A stretch of 64,000 bases of DNA from an uncultured Flavobacteriaceae bacterium (GTDB taxonomy: Bacteria; Bacteroidota; Bacteroidia; Flavobacteriales; Flavobacteriaceae): positions 62,001-126,000 of the forward strand of contig CALSPF010000001.1 of the NCBI GenBank assembly GCA_943788165.1, in the 5' to 3' direction. This document shows, one piece after another, positions 42,752-50,290 of this stretch (position 1 is the first letter of the stretch; every line of letters begins with the position of its first letter). A program made the position numbers and the translations under genes. A model generated the notes under the pieces. The model made no database searches. It was not told the DNA's origin and worked only from the letters and a program-made list of their open reading frames with translations.

Positions 42752-43865
42752 AAGAAGAAGCGTGCATTTGGGAAAATTCCTCCTTATTTTTGTTGCCCTT
42801 GTAGCAATGTACGGCTGTGGTCAAAAAGAGAATAAGCGAACAGCTCCTCTAGCCCGCAAAGCAAACATTACCTTAAAAGGGAAAACAATTGAAACCAATG
42901 CGCTAAAACAATTATCGGACTATGGCTTTTTTAAAGGGCAACTGGCTGAGTTGAATCCCAGTGAGCACGTTTATCCTTATGCCATAAATACCCCACTTTT
43001 TTCTGATTATGCTCAAAAAGCACGATTCATTTATCTTCCCAATGGAAAACAAATGGATTTTAACACTAATGGCCCCCTGGACTTTGAGGATGGTGCCATT
43101 TTGATCAAAAACTTTTATTATCCAAAAGATGAACGAAACCCAGTAGCCGGACGTCGTATTATCGAAACCCGCCTTTTGATGAAAGGAAAAGGCGTATGGA
43201 ATCCATTGAATTATCTTTGGAATGAAGCACAGACAGAAGCGAATTTGGATTATGTAGGAAAAAGTGTAGCCGTAAATTGGATCAACCCTGATGGTGTAAC
43301 CAAAAAGATAGATTATGTTGTTCCCAACCAAAATCAATGCAAGAATTGCCATAATGCCAATAATAAAATCGTTCCCATTGCCTTAACAGCTGCACAACTA
43401 AATCAGCGATATCGATCTTTACAACAAGACATCAATCAATTGGATTATTTTAAGCAAGTTGGCATTCTCAAGGGTTTATCGACCGCTGAGCTACACGATA
43501 AAATGCCGGTCTGGAATGATGTTTTGACGGCATCGGTAGAAGAACGGGCTAAAGCCTATTTAGATGCCAATTGCGCCCACTGCCACTCGGCACAGGGAAG
43601 CGCAAAGAACTCGGGACTCTACCTTAATTATCATGAAAATGACCAGCGCAAAAGAGGGGTGTTTAAACCACCAATCGCAGCTGGAAAAGGTTCTGGCGAT
43701 CATCAATATGACATTGTTCCTGGGAAACCTGAAGAGTCCATTTTTATGTACCGTATGAAAAGTAATGATCCCGCTATTCGGATGCCAGAAATTGGTCGCT
43801 CAGTCGAGCATGAAGAAGGGGTTGATTTACTGCAACAATACATTAAGGGCTTGGTACAAGATTAA
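42744..43865 (+). CDS. SO2930/HNE_0200 family diheme c-type cytochrome
   Basis: A 373-residue cytochrome, probably a lipoprotein: the hydrophobic leader ends VAMYGC, giving Cys25 as the lipidation site. Two heme c motifs are present, CKNCH at residues 199-203 and CAHCH at 277-281. The N-terminal half carries family segments such as YPYAINTPLFSDYAQKARF and LPNGKQMDF. The family is annotated as a diheme cytochrome of unknown electron partner. It is the last gene of the overlapping operon and shares 8 bp with the beta-helix gene, so the two are likely translationally coupled. It ends 2 bp before the convergent Smr gene. A peroxidase or dehydrogenase role cannot be decided here. Confidence 0.85.
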   Translation: MSKRRSVHLGKFLLIFVALVAMYGCGQKENKRTAPLARKANITLKGKTIETNALKQLSDYGFFKGQLAELNPSEHVYPYAINTPLFSDYAQKARFIYLPNGKQMDFNTNGPLDFEDGAILIKNFYYPKDERNPVAGRRIIETRLLMKGKGVWNPLNYLWNEAQTEANLDYVGKSVAVNWINPDGVTKKIDYVVPNQNQCKNCHNANNKIVPIALTAAQLNQRYRSLQQDINQLDYFKQVGILKGLSTAELHDKMPVWNDVLTASVEERAKAYLDANCAHCHSAQGSAKNSGLYLNYHENDQRKRGVFKPPIAAGKGSGDHQYDIVPGKPEESIFMYRMKSNDPAIRMPEIGRSVEHEEGVDLLQQYIKGLVQD

Positions 43866-43867
43866 TT

Positions 43868-44119
43868 TTAGAGCTGCACATTCTCGACAATTACTTGTCC
43901 TAAATTCCAAGACGGAATATAGTAGGTATAACGGGTAAAAGATAAAATCTCATCAAAAATCCGTTCTTGTAGTACGGTGGAGTTTCCCGTAATAATGGTC
44001 AATGAGAAAGAGCCTTTTTCGTCTCGCTTGGCGAGGGTGTTTCGCACCAATTCCAGTGCTTGTTTATGGCGTAATCCATGTAGATCAATTTCGTCGGGTT
44101 GCGGTTTGCGTTTGGCCAT
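43868..44119 (-). CDS. Small Smr (MutS-related) domain protein
   Basis: An 83-residue protein consisting of a bare Smr domain. The DLHGL motif is at residues 12-16 (EIDLHGLRHKQA), and TIITGNST corresponds to the second conserved motif, usually TGxG. Smr domains act as nicking nucleases or ribosome-associated RNA cleavers; here the TGNS variant leaves activity uncertain. There is no MutS ATPase part. It is the last minus-strand gene after a 170-bp gap containing a GC-rich imperfect hairpin, so it may be transcribed separately from the DoxX-like gene. Confidence 0.75.
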   Translation of the reverse strand: MAKRKPQPDEIDLHGLRHKQALELVRNTLAKRDEKGSFSLTIITGNSTVLQERIFDEILSFTRYTYYIPSWNLGQVIVENVQL

Positions 44120-44148
44120 AAAAGTTAAATAGGTTACAAAAGTAATAA

Positions 44149-44181
44149 CCCCCGCTTAGTTTATGAGAACTAAAGGGGGGG
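44149..44181 (-). promoter_or_regulatory. Imperfect G/C-run hairpin upstream of Smr gene
   Basis: CCCCC-GC-TTAGTT and AACTAA-A-GGGGGGG pair around the loop TATGAG. No long T run follows on either strand, so it is not a standard terminator. It separates the sulfur-cluster operon from the Smr gene. Confidence 0.4.
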
Positions 44182-44289
44182 AATTATCAACCAAAATCAT
44201 TAACTAGTACGTGAAAATTATACTACAAATATAGTTGAGACTGGTTTTATGAGCTGTTAAAGCCCTTATAATGTTTTCCCAAGAAAGCG

Positions 44290-44634
44290 TTAAAGGTTGC
44301 TATAGAGTAGATAGCTGAGATATAGGTTAAGGATAAAATAGAAGAAGGCGGGAAACGATTGTATGAAAGTATCCCGAATTTTTAATCGAACGCTAAAACC
44401 GAGAAGCATCAAAAGTGTAAGCCCAATACTACTCAACAATTGAAGTGCTGGCCACCAAAAACCAATGCCTATTCCTAGCGCACCTAAAATTTGTAAAACC
44501 CCAGTAAGTGTTCTAAATTGAGGCAATCCATAACGAATGAATTCAGTCTTTAGATGAGCGCTGGCGAAGCATCCTATGCCAAAGAATAAAAAGGAAGTTC
44601 CCGAGAAGAGAAGGAGGTAATCAAGTAGTAGCAT
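44290..44634 (-). CDS. DoxX-like four-helix membrane protein
   Basis: A 114-residue membrane protein with four hydrophobic helices in the pattern of DoxX-like proteins, including IGCFASAHLKTEFIRYGLPQ and the glycine-rich helix VLQILGALGIGIGFWWP. The start is the ATG at 44632-44634; a TTG two codons earlier is less likely. It overlaps the DUF2237 gene by 14 bp and is thus part of the same operon. The function of this subfamily is not established. Confidence 0.75.
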   Translation of the reverse strand: MLLLDYLLLFSGTSFLFFGIGCFASAHLKTEFIRYGLPQFRTLTGVLQILGALGIGIGFWWPALQLLSSIGLTLLMLLGFSVRLKIRDTFIQSFPAFFYFILNLYLSYLLYSNL

Positions 44635-44995
44635 CCGCAAATGTACATAATTCCTCTAGTGAAATATAATCTAGCGTTTTTTGGTGGGTGGCTTCGAGTT
44701 TGATCTTTGGTGCAACTCCAGCACGATAGGCCTCTAACCATCGCGATACGCATAGACACCAATTGTCTCCTGGCACAAGACCTGGGAAATTATAGTGCGG
44801 CAAGGCACGAGTCAAGTCATTGCCTTTTGCTTTTGAGAATTCTAAAAAGGCTGCGGTCACAACAGCACAAACAGTGTGTGTTCCAGCATCAAAAGGACCA
44901 GTATCACAGCAGCCATTTCGGTAGGCACCTGTCATGGGTTCTGTTCCACAAACAACTAAGGGTTCTCCAAAGACATTCAACGACGCTTCTTTCAT
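44621..44995 (-). CDS. DUF2237 family protein
   Basis: A 124-residue protein of the DUF2237 family. The conserved core is easy to recognise: NVFGEPLVVCG, TGAYRNGCCDTGPFD, GTHTVCAVVT and the segment LVPGDNWCLCVSRWLEA. Several cysteines are conserved (the vicinal CC and the CLC pair), suggesting metal binding or redox chemistry, but no activity is known. There is no signal peptide. It begins 9 bp after the flavoprotein gene and overlaps the DoxX-like gene. Confidence 0.85.
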   Translation of the reverse strand: MKEASLNVFGEPLVVCGTEPMTGAYRNGCCDTGPFDAGTHTVCAVVTAAFLEFSKAKGNDLTRALPHYNFPGLVPGDNWCLCVSRWLEAYRAGVAPKIKLEATHQKTLDYISLEELCTFADATT

Positions 44996-45004
44996 ATAGG
45001 CAAG

Positions 45005-46018
45005 TTAATCAAATCCTTGCACTCCTTGTACAGTAGTATATTTTAATGTAAATCGTTTTTCTGGATGAATGATTTTGTAGGCCGTTTGAACGGCTAAGGT
45101 GGCTTCGTGGAAACCACATAAAATTAGTTTTAATTTCCCAGGATACGTATTGACATCTCCAATCGCAAAAACCCCAGGGATATTGGTCTGGTAATCTAGT
45201 GTGTTATCTACTTTGATAGCGTTTTTTTCAATTTCTAGTCCCCAATTTCCAATAGGGCCCAACTTTGGCGAAAGGCCAAATAGTGGTAACCAAGTATCGA
45301 CCGCTACGGTTTTGTTTCCCTTTCCTTTTTGTTTAATTTCAATAGACTCCAAGGTGTTTTCTCCATTGAGGCCTACCACTTCAGCATGGGTGTAGAACTC
45401 TATTTTTCCTTCTTTTTCTAGCTGGTGGACTTTTTCAACAGAATCTTTGTGTGCGCGAAAGGCATCCGATCGGTGGATTAATCCAACAGGACTGACATTC
45501 TTTTCAGCAAAATAGATGGCCCAGTCGAGGGCGGAGTCTCCACCTCCAGAAATAAATATTTTCTTCCCTAAGAAGTTTTCAGGCTCCTTTACCATGTATT
45601 CTACGCCATTTTTCTCAAAACGTGGTAGGGAATCAATTTTGGGTTTTCTAGGTTCAAAGCTTCCTAAGCCTCCTGCAATCATAACCACTGGAGCATGATG
45701 AGCAGTTCCTTCACTAGTGGTCACAATAAAGCTATCATCTTCTTGCTTCTCTATGGTGTCGGCTCTTTCACCCAAAGTAAATCCTGGCTTAAACGGAGCG
45801 GCTTGTTCCATCAATCGATCAATCAATTCTCCGGCTAAAACAGTGGGGTAACCGGGGATGTCATAGATAGGTTTTTTGGGGTATATTTCGGTTAATTGAC
45901 CGCCTGCTTGAGGTATGGCATCAATGAGATGGCATTTTAGTTTCATTAAACCAGCTTCAAAAATAGCGAAGAGCCCAACGGGTCCAGCTCCAATAATAAT
46001 AATATCCGTTTTAATCAT
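45005..46018 (-). CDS. Ferredoxin--NADP+ reductase (thioredoxin-reductase-like type)
   Basis: A 337-residue FAD/NAD(P)H flavoprotein. The FAD-binding GAGPVG lies at residues 10-15, and the second dinucleotide motif SGGGDSALDWA near 158. GVFAIGDVNTYPGKLKLI near the end is typical. The CxxC of thioredoxin reductase is missing, which together with the C-terminal extension fits the ferredoxin/flavodoxin-NADP+ reductase type found in Firmicutes and Bacteroidota. In the present operon with metY and a siroheme-type dehydrogenase it probably supplies electrons for sulfite reduction, an inference from context. It starts 10 bp after the Met8-like gene. Confidence 0.88.
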   Translation of the reverse strand: MIKTDIIIIGAGPVGLFAIFEAGLMKLKCHLIDAIPQAGGQLTEIYPKKPIYDIPGYPTVLAGELIDRLMEQAAPFKPGFTLGERADTIEKQEDDSFIVTTSEGTAHHAPVVMIAGGLGSFEPRKPKIDSLPRFEKNGVEYMVKEPENFLGKKIFISGGGDSALDWAIYFAEKNVSPVGLIHRSDAFRAHKDSVEKVHQLEKEGKIEFYTHAEVVGLNGENTLESIEIKQKGKGNKTVAVDTWLPLFGLSPKLGPIGNWGLEIEKNAIKVDNTLDYQTNIPGVFAIGDVNTYPGKLKLILCGFHEATLAVQTAYKIIHPEKRFTLKYTTVQGVQGFD

Positions 46019-46028
46019 TTCTTATCTT

Positions 46029-46595
46029 CTAATAGTAATTTTGTTCGTTCATTTCAATGACTTTTTCCTCGAAATCAGCTTTCAGCGTTGTCCTGTATTC
46101 CCGAAGTGTCGTGAGTAAATCATCAATCTCATCGGGTAATAATTCTTCTAAAAATTGACGGATTCGTTTGGCCATGGTAGGAGATTTCCAATTGGTAGAA
46201 ATACCAATTTTTAAATTCCCTTTGGTGACGATACCACCCATATAGAAGTCACAAAGGTCGGGAGTATCCGCAACATTTACTAATATTCTTCTTCGATTAC
46301 ATGCTTTTCTTACCTTTTGGTTGATTGCAGGGACATCTGTGGTGGCAATAACAATGTTTTTTTTACGTAAATCCCACAGGCGAAATTTTCGCTCAATGAT
46401 TTTTACGTCTTTTCCTTCAATAAACTTTTTTGTTTCTGGACGGAAAAAAGGCGCAACCAATGTCACCTTTGCATTTGGGCTAGACTTGAATAAAAACTCC
46501 AATTTTTCCAAGGCCACATAGCCTCCACCTAAAATCAGAAATTCCAATTTGCACGCTTTCAAAAAAATGGGATAAAGCTCATTTAATTCACGCAT
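46029..46595 (-). CDS. Precorrin-2 dehydrogenase / sirohydrochlorin ferrochelatase-like protein
   Basis: A 188-residue protein equivalent to the N-terminal half of CysG and to yeast Met8/bacterial SirC. It oxidises precorrin-2 to sirohydrochlorin with NAD and may insert iron, giving siroheme for sulfite reductase. A Rossmann glycine motif is at the start (FLILGGGYVALEKLEFL), and CDFYMGGIVTKGNLKIGIST matches the family. The methyltransferase half (CobA) is not in the window. It lies between DUF2061 and the flavoprotein with gaps of about 10 bp, clearly one operon. Confidence 0.9.
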   Translation of the reverse strand: MRELNELYPIFLKACKLEFLILGGGYVALEKLEFLFKSSPNAKVTLVAPFFRPETKKFIEGKDVKIIERKFRLWDLRKKNIVIATTDVPAINQKVRKACNRRRILVNVADTPDLCDFYMGGIVTKGNLKIGISTNWKSPTMAKRIRQFLEELLPDEIDDLLTTLREYRTTLKADFEEKVIEMNEQNYY

Positions 46596-46605
46596 TCGAC
46601 TAACT

Positions 46606-46857
46606 TTAAGTGTTTAAAAGGCACCACTTAATTTTGCTCCACGCTCTTTCGTGAAAAAAGTAAAGCAGCATTTTAGAGCTCAATTCGATCAATCCAATGG
46701 AGAGAGCTTGTTGTATTGTTCCGGTAATTAGGTATGAAATAGTCACTGTGTCACATGTGCCGATGATTCTCCAACTAATTGTTTTAAGAACACTTCTGCG
46801 AACAGATTCTGCAGAAGTGTTTTTTGTTGAAGAATTTAGCAGTAGATCAATTACCAT
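46606..46857 (-). CDS. DUF2061 family small membrane protein
   Basis: An 83-residue protein with the DUF2061 pattern: RRSVLKTISWRIIGTCDT, then a hydrophobic helix, then SSKMLLYFFHERAWSKIKW. Two short membrane helices are predicted. The family is frequently encoded in sulfate-assimilation clusters of Bacteroidota, as here, but has no assigned activity. Its 5' end overlaps the end of metY by 11 bp. Confidence 0.85.
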   Translation of the reverse strand: MVIDLLLNSSTKNTSAESVRRSVLKTISWRIIGTCDTVTISYLITGTIQQALSIGLIELSSKMLLYFFHERAWSKIKWCLLNT

Positions 46858-48163
46858 ATAAGAAAATATTTAGGGGGTGTATTTCTTTATGGTAGATTAA
46901 AACGCTTGCTTTTAAATCAATTTTTAAATCGGCAACATCTTCTAGTCCTACCGATAGACGAACTAAGTCTTGAGTGACTCCTGTCTCTTTTTGTGCCGCC
47001 TCGTCCAATTGCTGGTGGGTAGTACTTGCTGGGTGTATGATAAGCGATTTAGAATCTCCGATATTGGCTAAAAGAGAAAATATTTTGGTGTCATTGGCTA
47101 CTTTCTTAGCCGCCTCGAATCCACCTTTTAGTCCAAAGGTTACAATCCCGCTTTGCCCATTAGGTAAATAGGTTTTGGCCAATGTGTTGTACTTACTTGA
47201 TTTTAGTCCAGGGTAATTTACCCAAGCTACTTCATCTTGCTCACCTAACCATTCGGCAATGGCTAAAGCGTTTTCTGAGTGTTGTTTTAAACGAAGCGAC
47301 AATGTCTCTAGTCCTTGAATTATTTGAAAGCCATTGAATGGACTCAAAGAAGCACCAAAATCACGCAAGCCTTCAATACGTGCTTTTGCGATAAAGGCAG
47401 CTGGCCCTAGTGCTTCATGATAGACCAGTCCATGATAACCGGGTGAAGGTTCGGTGAATTCTGGAAATAATCCATTGCCATAGTCAAAGGTTCCTGCGTC
47501 GATGATGATTCCACCCATACTGGTTCCATTTCCATTAATGTATTTAGTCAAAGAGTGAATAACAATATTTGCTCCGTGCTCAATTGGATTCAATAGGGCA
47601 GGAGTAGCTACAGTATTGTCTACAATAAAAGGCACTTTTGCGTTTTTTGCATGCCCAGAAATAGCTTTTAGGTCAAGGACATCTAGTTTTGGATTCCCCA
47701 GGGACTCTGCGAAAAATGCACGGGTATTGTCTTGCACGGCTGCTGCAAAGTTTTCTGGATTATCTGGATCGACAAAGGTTGTTGTGATGCCTAAACGGGG
47801 AAGGGTAACACTCAATAGGTTGTAGGTTCCACCATATAAACTATTGGATGCTACTATGTGGTCTCCTGCTTTTAATAAAACCATTAAAGCGGTAGAAATT
47901 GCAGCAGTACCAGAAGCTGTTGAAACAGCAGCAATACCTCCTTCAAGAGCAGCCAAACGTTGTTCTAAAACATCGTTGGTTGGGTTGTTCAATCGTGTGT
48001 AAATATAACCTGGTTCTGCTAGGGCAAATAGATTTGCTGCATGATCAGCATCGTTAAACACATAGGCTGTTGATTGGTATATTGGTACAGCACGTGTTCC
48101 TTGTGTGTTAGCGATATCATGACCAGCATGAAGCGATTTCGTTTTAAAGTTTGCGTTTTCCAT
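46847..48163 (-). CDS. metY: O-acetylhomoserine sulfhydrylase (aminocarboxypropyltransferase)
   Basis: A 438-residue PLP enzyme of the Cys/Met metabolism family. It makes homocysteine from O-acetylhomoserine and sulfide. The PLP lysine is K207 in HSLTKYINGNG. Other family marks are YTRLNNPTNDVLEQRLAALEGG and SNSLYGGTYNLL. The start is set at the ATG 48161-48163 (MENANFKTKSLHAGHD); an upstream ATG at 48190 adds nine residues and overlaps the -7 element. A homologous cysteine-forming activity is possible in this family. It is the first gene of the operon and is divergent from the Rrf2 regulator, with a shared palindrome. Confidence 0.93.
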   Translation of the reverse strand: MENANFKTKSLHAGHDIANTQGTRAVPIYQSTAYVFNDADHAANLFALAEPGYIYTRLNNPTNDVLEQRLAALEGGIAAVSTASGTAAISTALMVLLKAGDHIVASNSLYGGTYNLLSVTLPRLGITTTFVDPDNPENFAAAVQDNTRAFFAESLGNPKLDVLDLKAISGHAKNAKVPFIVDNTVATPALLNPIEHGANIVIHSLTKYINGNGTSMGGIIIDAGTFDYGNGLFPEFTEPSPGYHGLVYHEALGPAAFIAKARIEGLRDFGASLSPFNGFQIIQGLETLSLRLKQHSENALAIAEWLGEQDEVAWVNYPGLKSSKYNTLAKTYLPNGQSGIVTFGLKGGFEAAKKVANDTKIFSLLANIGDSKSLIIHPASTTHQQLDEAAQKETGVTQDLVRLSVGLEDVADLKIDLKASVLIYHKEIHPLNIFLYGN

Positions 48164-48187
48164 AGAAGTTTGTGATAAATTATGGAG

Positions 48188-48218
48188 CAAAATTAAATTA
48201 AATTTTCATACAAACAAA
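48188..48218 (-). promoter_or_regulatory. Promoter of metY operon
   Basis: On the minus strand TTTG (48215-48218) and TAATTTTG (48188-48195) are 19 bases apart, an excellent match to the Bacteroidota -33/-7 pattern. The -33 element lies 5 bp from the palindrome. Confidence 0.7.
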
Positions 48219-48223
48219 TAAAA

Positions 48224-48240
48224 CCTATAAAGTTTATAGG
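48224..48240. promoter_or_regulatory. Perfect palindrome, likely Rrf2-regulator operator
   Basis: CCTATAAAGTTTATAGG has two 8-bp arms around one central base. It lies just upstream of the metY -33 element and 24 bp before the -7 element of the Rrf2 gene, where the -33 element of that promoter would be. It is therefore placed to control both divergent transcripts. Confidence 0.65.
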
Positions 48241-48264
48241 GATTACATGTTTTTAATTTTATTG

Positions 48265-48272
48265 TATCTTTG
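48265..48272 (+). promoter_or_regulatory. -7 element of Rrf2 regulator gene
   Basis: TATCTTTG matches TAnnTTTG exactly and lies 25 bases before the ATG. A TTG -33 element is not obvious; the palindrome occupies that area. Confidence 0.6.
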
Positions 48273-48297
48273 AATAGTTAAAAAATAAATCTAACAT

Positions 48298-48711
48298 ATG
48301 ATTTCAAAAAAATGTAAATATGCCATTAAAGCCTTGCTTTATTTGACTGATTTTCAAGAAGATGATCGTTCGATTTTTTCAACAGAGATTGCGGAAAAAG
48401 AAAATATTCCACAAAAATTTTTGGAAACCATATTACGTGAATTGCGCAACTTTCAAATCTTACAAAGTAGAAGAGGGAAAACAGGTGGCTACCGCTTAAA
48501 CAAGCAACCGAACGAAATCAAACTCACCGATTTGATGCGGATGATGGATGGGCCAATTGCATTATTACCCTGTGTGTCTCTGAATTATTATGCTTCTTGC
48601 GAGGAGTGTAACGAAAAAACATGCACCATAAAGCCCGTCTTTGAGAAAGTGCGCGATCAAACCCTTTCTATATTAGGTAATACTACGATAGAATCAATGC
48701 GGCATAATTGA
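48298..48711 (+). CDS. Rrf2 family transcriptional regulator (IscR/CymR-like)
   Basis: A 137-residue winged-helix regulator. The N-terminus MISKKCKYAIKALLYL and the recognition region IPQKFLETILRELRN, followed by the wing SRRGKTGGYRL, are standard for Rrf2 proteins. Four cysteines lie in the C-terminal part (LPCVSLNYYASCEECNEKTC), enough to bind an iron-sulfur cluster as in IscR or NsrR. CymR-type members without a cluster instead sense O-acetylserine through CysK. The gene is divergent from the metY operon, so it is inferred to control sulfur assimilation and itself. Confidence 0.88.
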   Translation: MISKKCKYAIKALLYLTDFQEDDRSIFSTEIAEKENIPQKFLETILRELRNFQILQSRRGKTGGYRLNKQPNEIKLTDLMRMMDGPIALLPCVSLNYYASCEECNEKTCTIKPVFEKVRDQTLSILGNTTIESMRHN

Positions 48712-48813
48712 GCTGGTCAAAAACAACCAAACACAAAACAGAATAACGCAGCTTTTTTTACTAGGCCAAAACCTAGGGAGATGTACACGATTTGTTTTTT
48801 TGTTAATTTCATT

Positions 48814-50280
48814 TTACAATCCACTTATATAACTTCCCAAGGAATCTTTAAACTGAAATCCTTCCAAGGTTCTGTATTTGTTTAAACGTTTGTTTGCTTC
48901 TAATCCCCAAAGCAAGAATTCCATCATAAAATGCAAATCTACTGGAGAACAGTCGGGTTGATATTTAGCAATGATGTTTTTAATGTCTGGAATGTTTTCT
49001 AAGATATCACCGTATAAACCATTGTCGAGGGTGTCTTCCAAAAAGAGTTCATTGTCGCTAAAGAACCAGCCAAGTAAACTGTCATATGGGCCTGTTTCAT
49101 CTTGCTTCTCTAGTTTTTTTACCTTTGGGAAATAATCGGGAAATAAGGTTTTACAGGATTGCGAAATTAAGTGATAAGAAATCTGTTCTGCACCTTCTTG
49201 TTCTCCTTCGTAGACCAATTCTACCTTTCCATTAATGGCCGGAATTATCCCTAAAAAGTCGGCCATGCGAATCGTTGTTTTTTCCTCTCCATTGATCAAC
49301 ATTCTTCTTTCGGCTGTGCTGATGAGATTTTCAAATGCGGTGATACTCATACGGGCACTTACGCCACTTTTGGCGTCGACATAATCGCTTTTTCGGGCTT
49401 CAAACCCAATTTGTTCCAATACATCGCGTACCAATTCTGGTATGTGGATTTTGGCTGCAGTATTTTCATCCATCTTCACTTCTTGGGCAGTAATTGCTTT
49501 GGCAATCTCGCGGGTTTGCGGATAATGGGTCAAAATTTGCGATCCAATTCTATCCTTTAAAGGTGTAACAATGCTTCCTCGATTGGTGTAGTCTTCAGGA
49601 TTAGCTGTGAAAATGATTTGTGTTTCGATGGGCAAGCGAAGTTTAAAGCCTCTGATTTGAATCTCTTTTTCCTGTAAGATAGAGAACAATGCTACTTGGA
49701 TTCGCGCTTGTAAATCGGGCAATTCATTCAAGACAAAAATACAACGATGTGCTCGGGGAATCATTCCAAAGTGAATAACACGTTCATCGGCATAAGATAA
49801 TTTTAAGTTAGCTGCTTTGATGGGGTCCACGTCGCCAATTAAATCGGCAACGGTAACATCGGGTGTGGCTAGTTTTTCGAAAAAACGCTCGTCTCTATGC
49901 AGCCATTTGATTGGCGTGCTGTATCCATTTTGCGCAATTATCTCTTTGGCTTCACGGCTAATTGGTGCCAAAGGATCATCATTGATTTCTGACCCAGCAA
50001 CCACTGGAACCCATTCGTCGAGTAATTGCGTCATTTGACGCGCTAGCCTTGTTTTTGCCTGACCTCTTAAACCCAATAAATTGATATTATGACCCGAGAG
50101 AATGGCGCGTTCCACATCTGGAATAACCGTATTTTCATAGCCAATTAAGCCGGCAAATGTGGTTTCGCCATTGCGTAAACGGAGACGGAGATTATTGGCT
50201 AACTCAGCTTGTATGTTTTGAGGAGTGTAATTCGTTTTTTTGAGTTCTCCTAGGGTAGTAATTTTGTTGTAATTCATCAT
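48814..50280 (-). CDS. MoxR/Mg-chelatase-like AAA+ ATPase
   Basis: A 488-residue AAA+ protein related to magnesium chelatase subunit I and MoxR ATPases. The P-loop reads GLRGQAKT (residues 70-77), where the usual glycine before Lys is Ala. The Walker B region reads CIFVLNELPDL (N185-E186), with Asn in place of the usual Asp. The ISAKSGVSARMSITAFENLI-like stretch (sensor/lid region, about 300) is conserved. There is no chlorophyll or cobalamin gene nearby, so a MoxR-type chaperone role with its VWA neighbour is more likely than a chelatase. The VWA gene lies 10 bp upstream on the same strand. The annotation Mg chelatase, often used for this family, is probably misleading. Confidence 0.8.
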   Translation of the reverse strand: MMNYNKITTLGELKKTNYTPQNIQAELANNLRLRLRNGETTFAGLIGYENTVIPDVERAILSGHNINLLGLRGQAKTRLARQMTQLLDEWVPVVAGSEINDDPLAPISREAKEIIAQNGYSTPIKWLHRDERFFEKLATPDVTVADLIGDVDPIKAANLKLSYADERVIHFGMIPRAHRCIFVLNELPDLQARIQVALFSILQEKEIQIRGFKLRLPIETQIIFTANPEDYTNRGSIVTPLKDRIGSQILTHYPQTREIAKAITAQEVKMDENTAAKIHIPELVRDVLEQIGFEARKSDYVDAKSGVSARMSITAFENLISTAERRMLINGEEKTTIRMADFLGIIPAINGKVELVYEGEQEGAEQISYHLISQSCKTLFPDYFPKVKKLEKQDETGPYDSLLGWFFSDNELFLEDTLDNGLYGDILENIPDIKNIIAKYQPDCSPVDLHFMMEFLLWGLEANKRLNKYRTLEGFQFKDSLGSYISGL

Positions 50281-50290
50281 TTTTTGTCCG

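Noticed and set aside
48712..48813. Possible terminator between the Rrf2 gene and the AAA+ gene (CTAGGCCAAAACCTAG)
   Set aside because: The 5-bp stem is weak and not followed by a T run in the right place on either strand.
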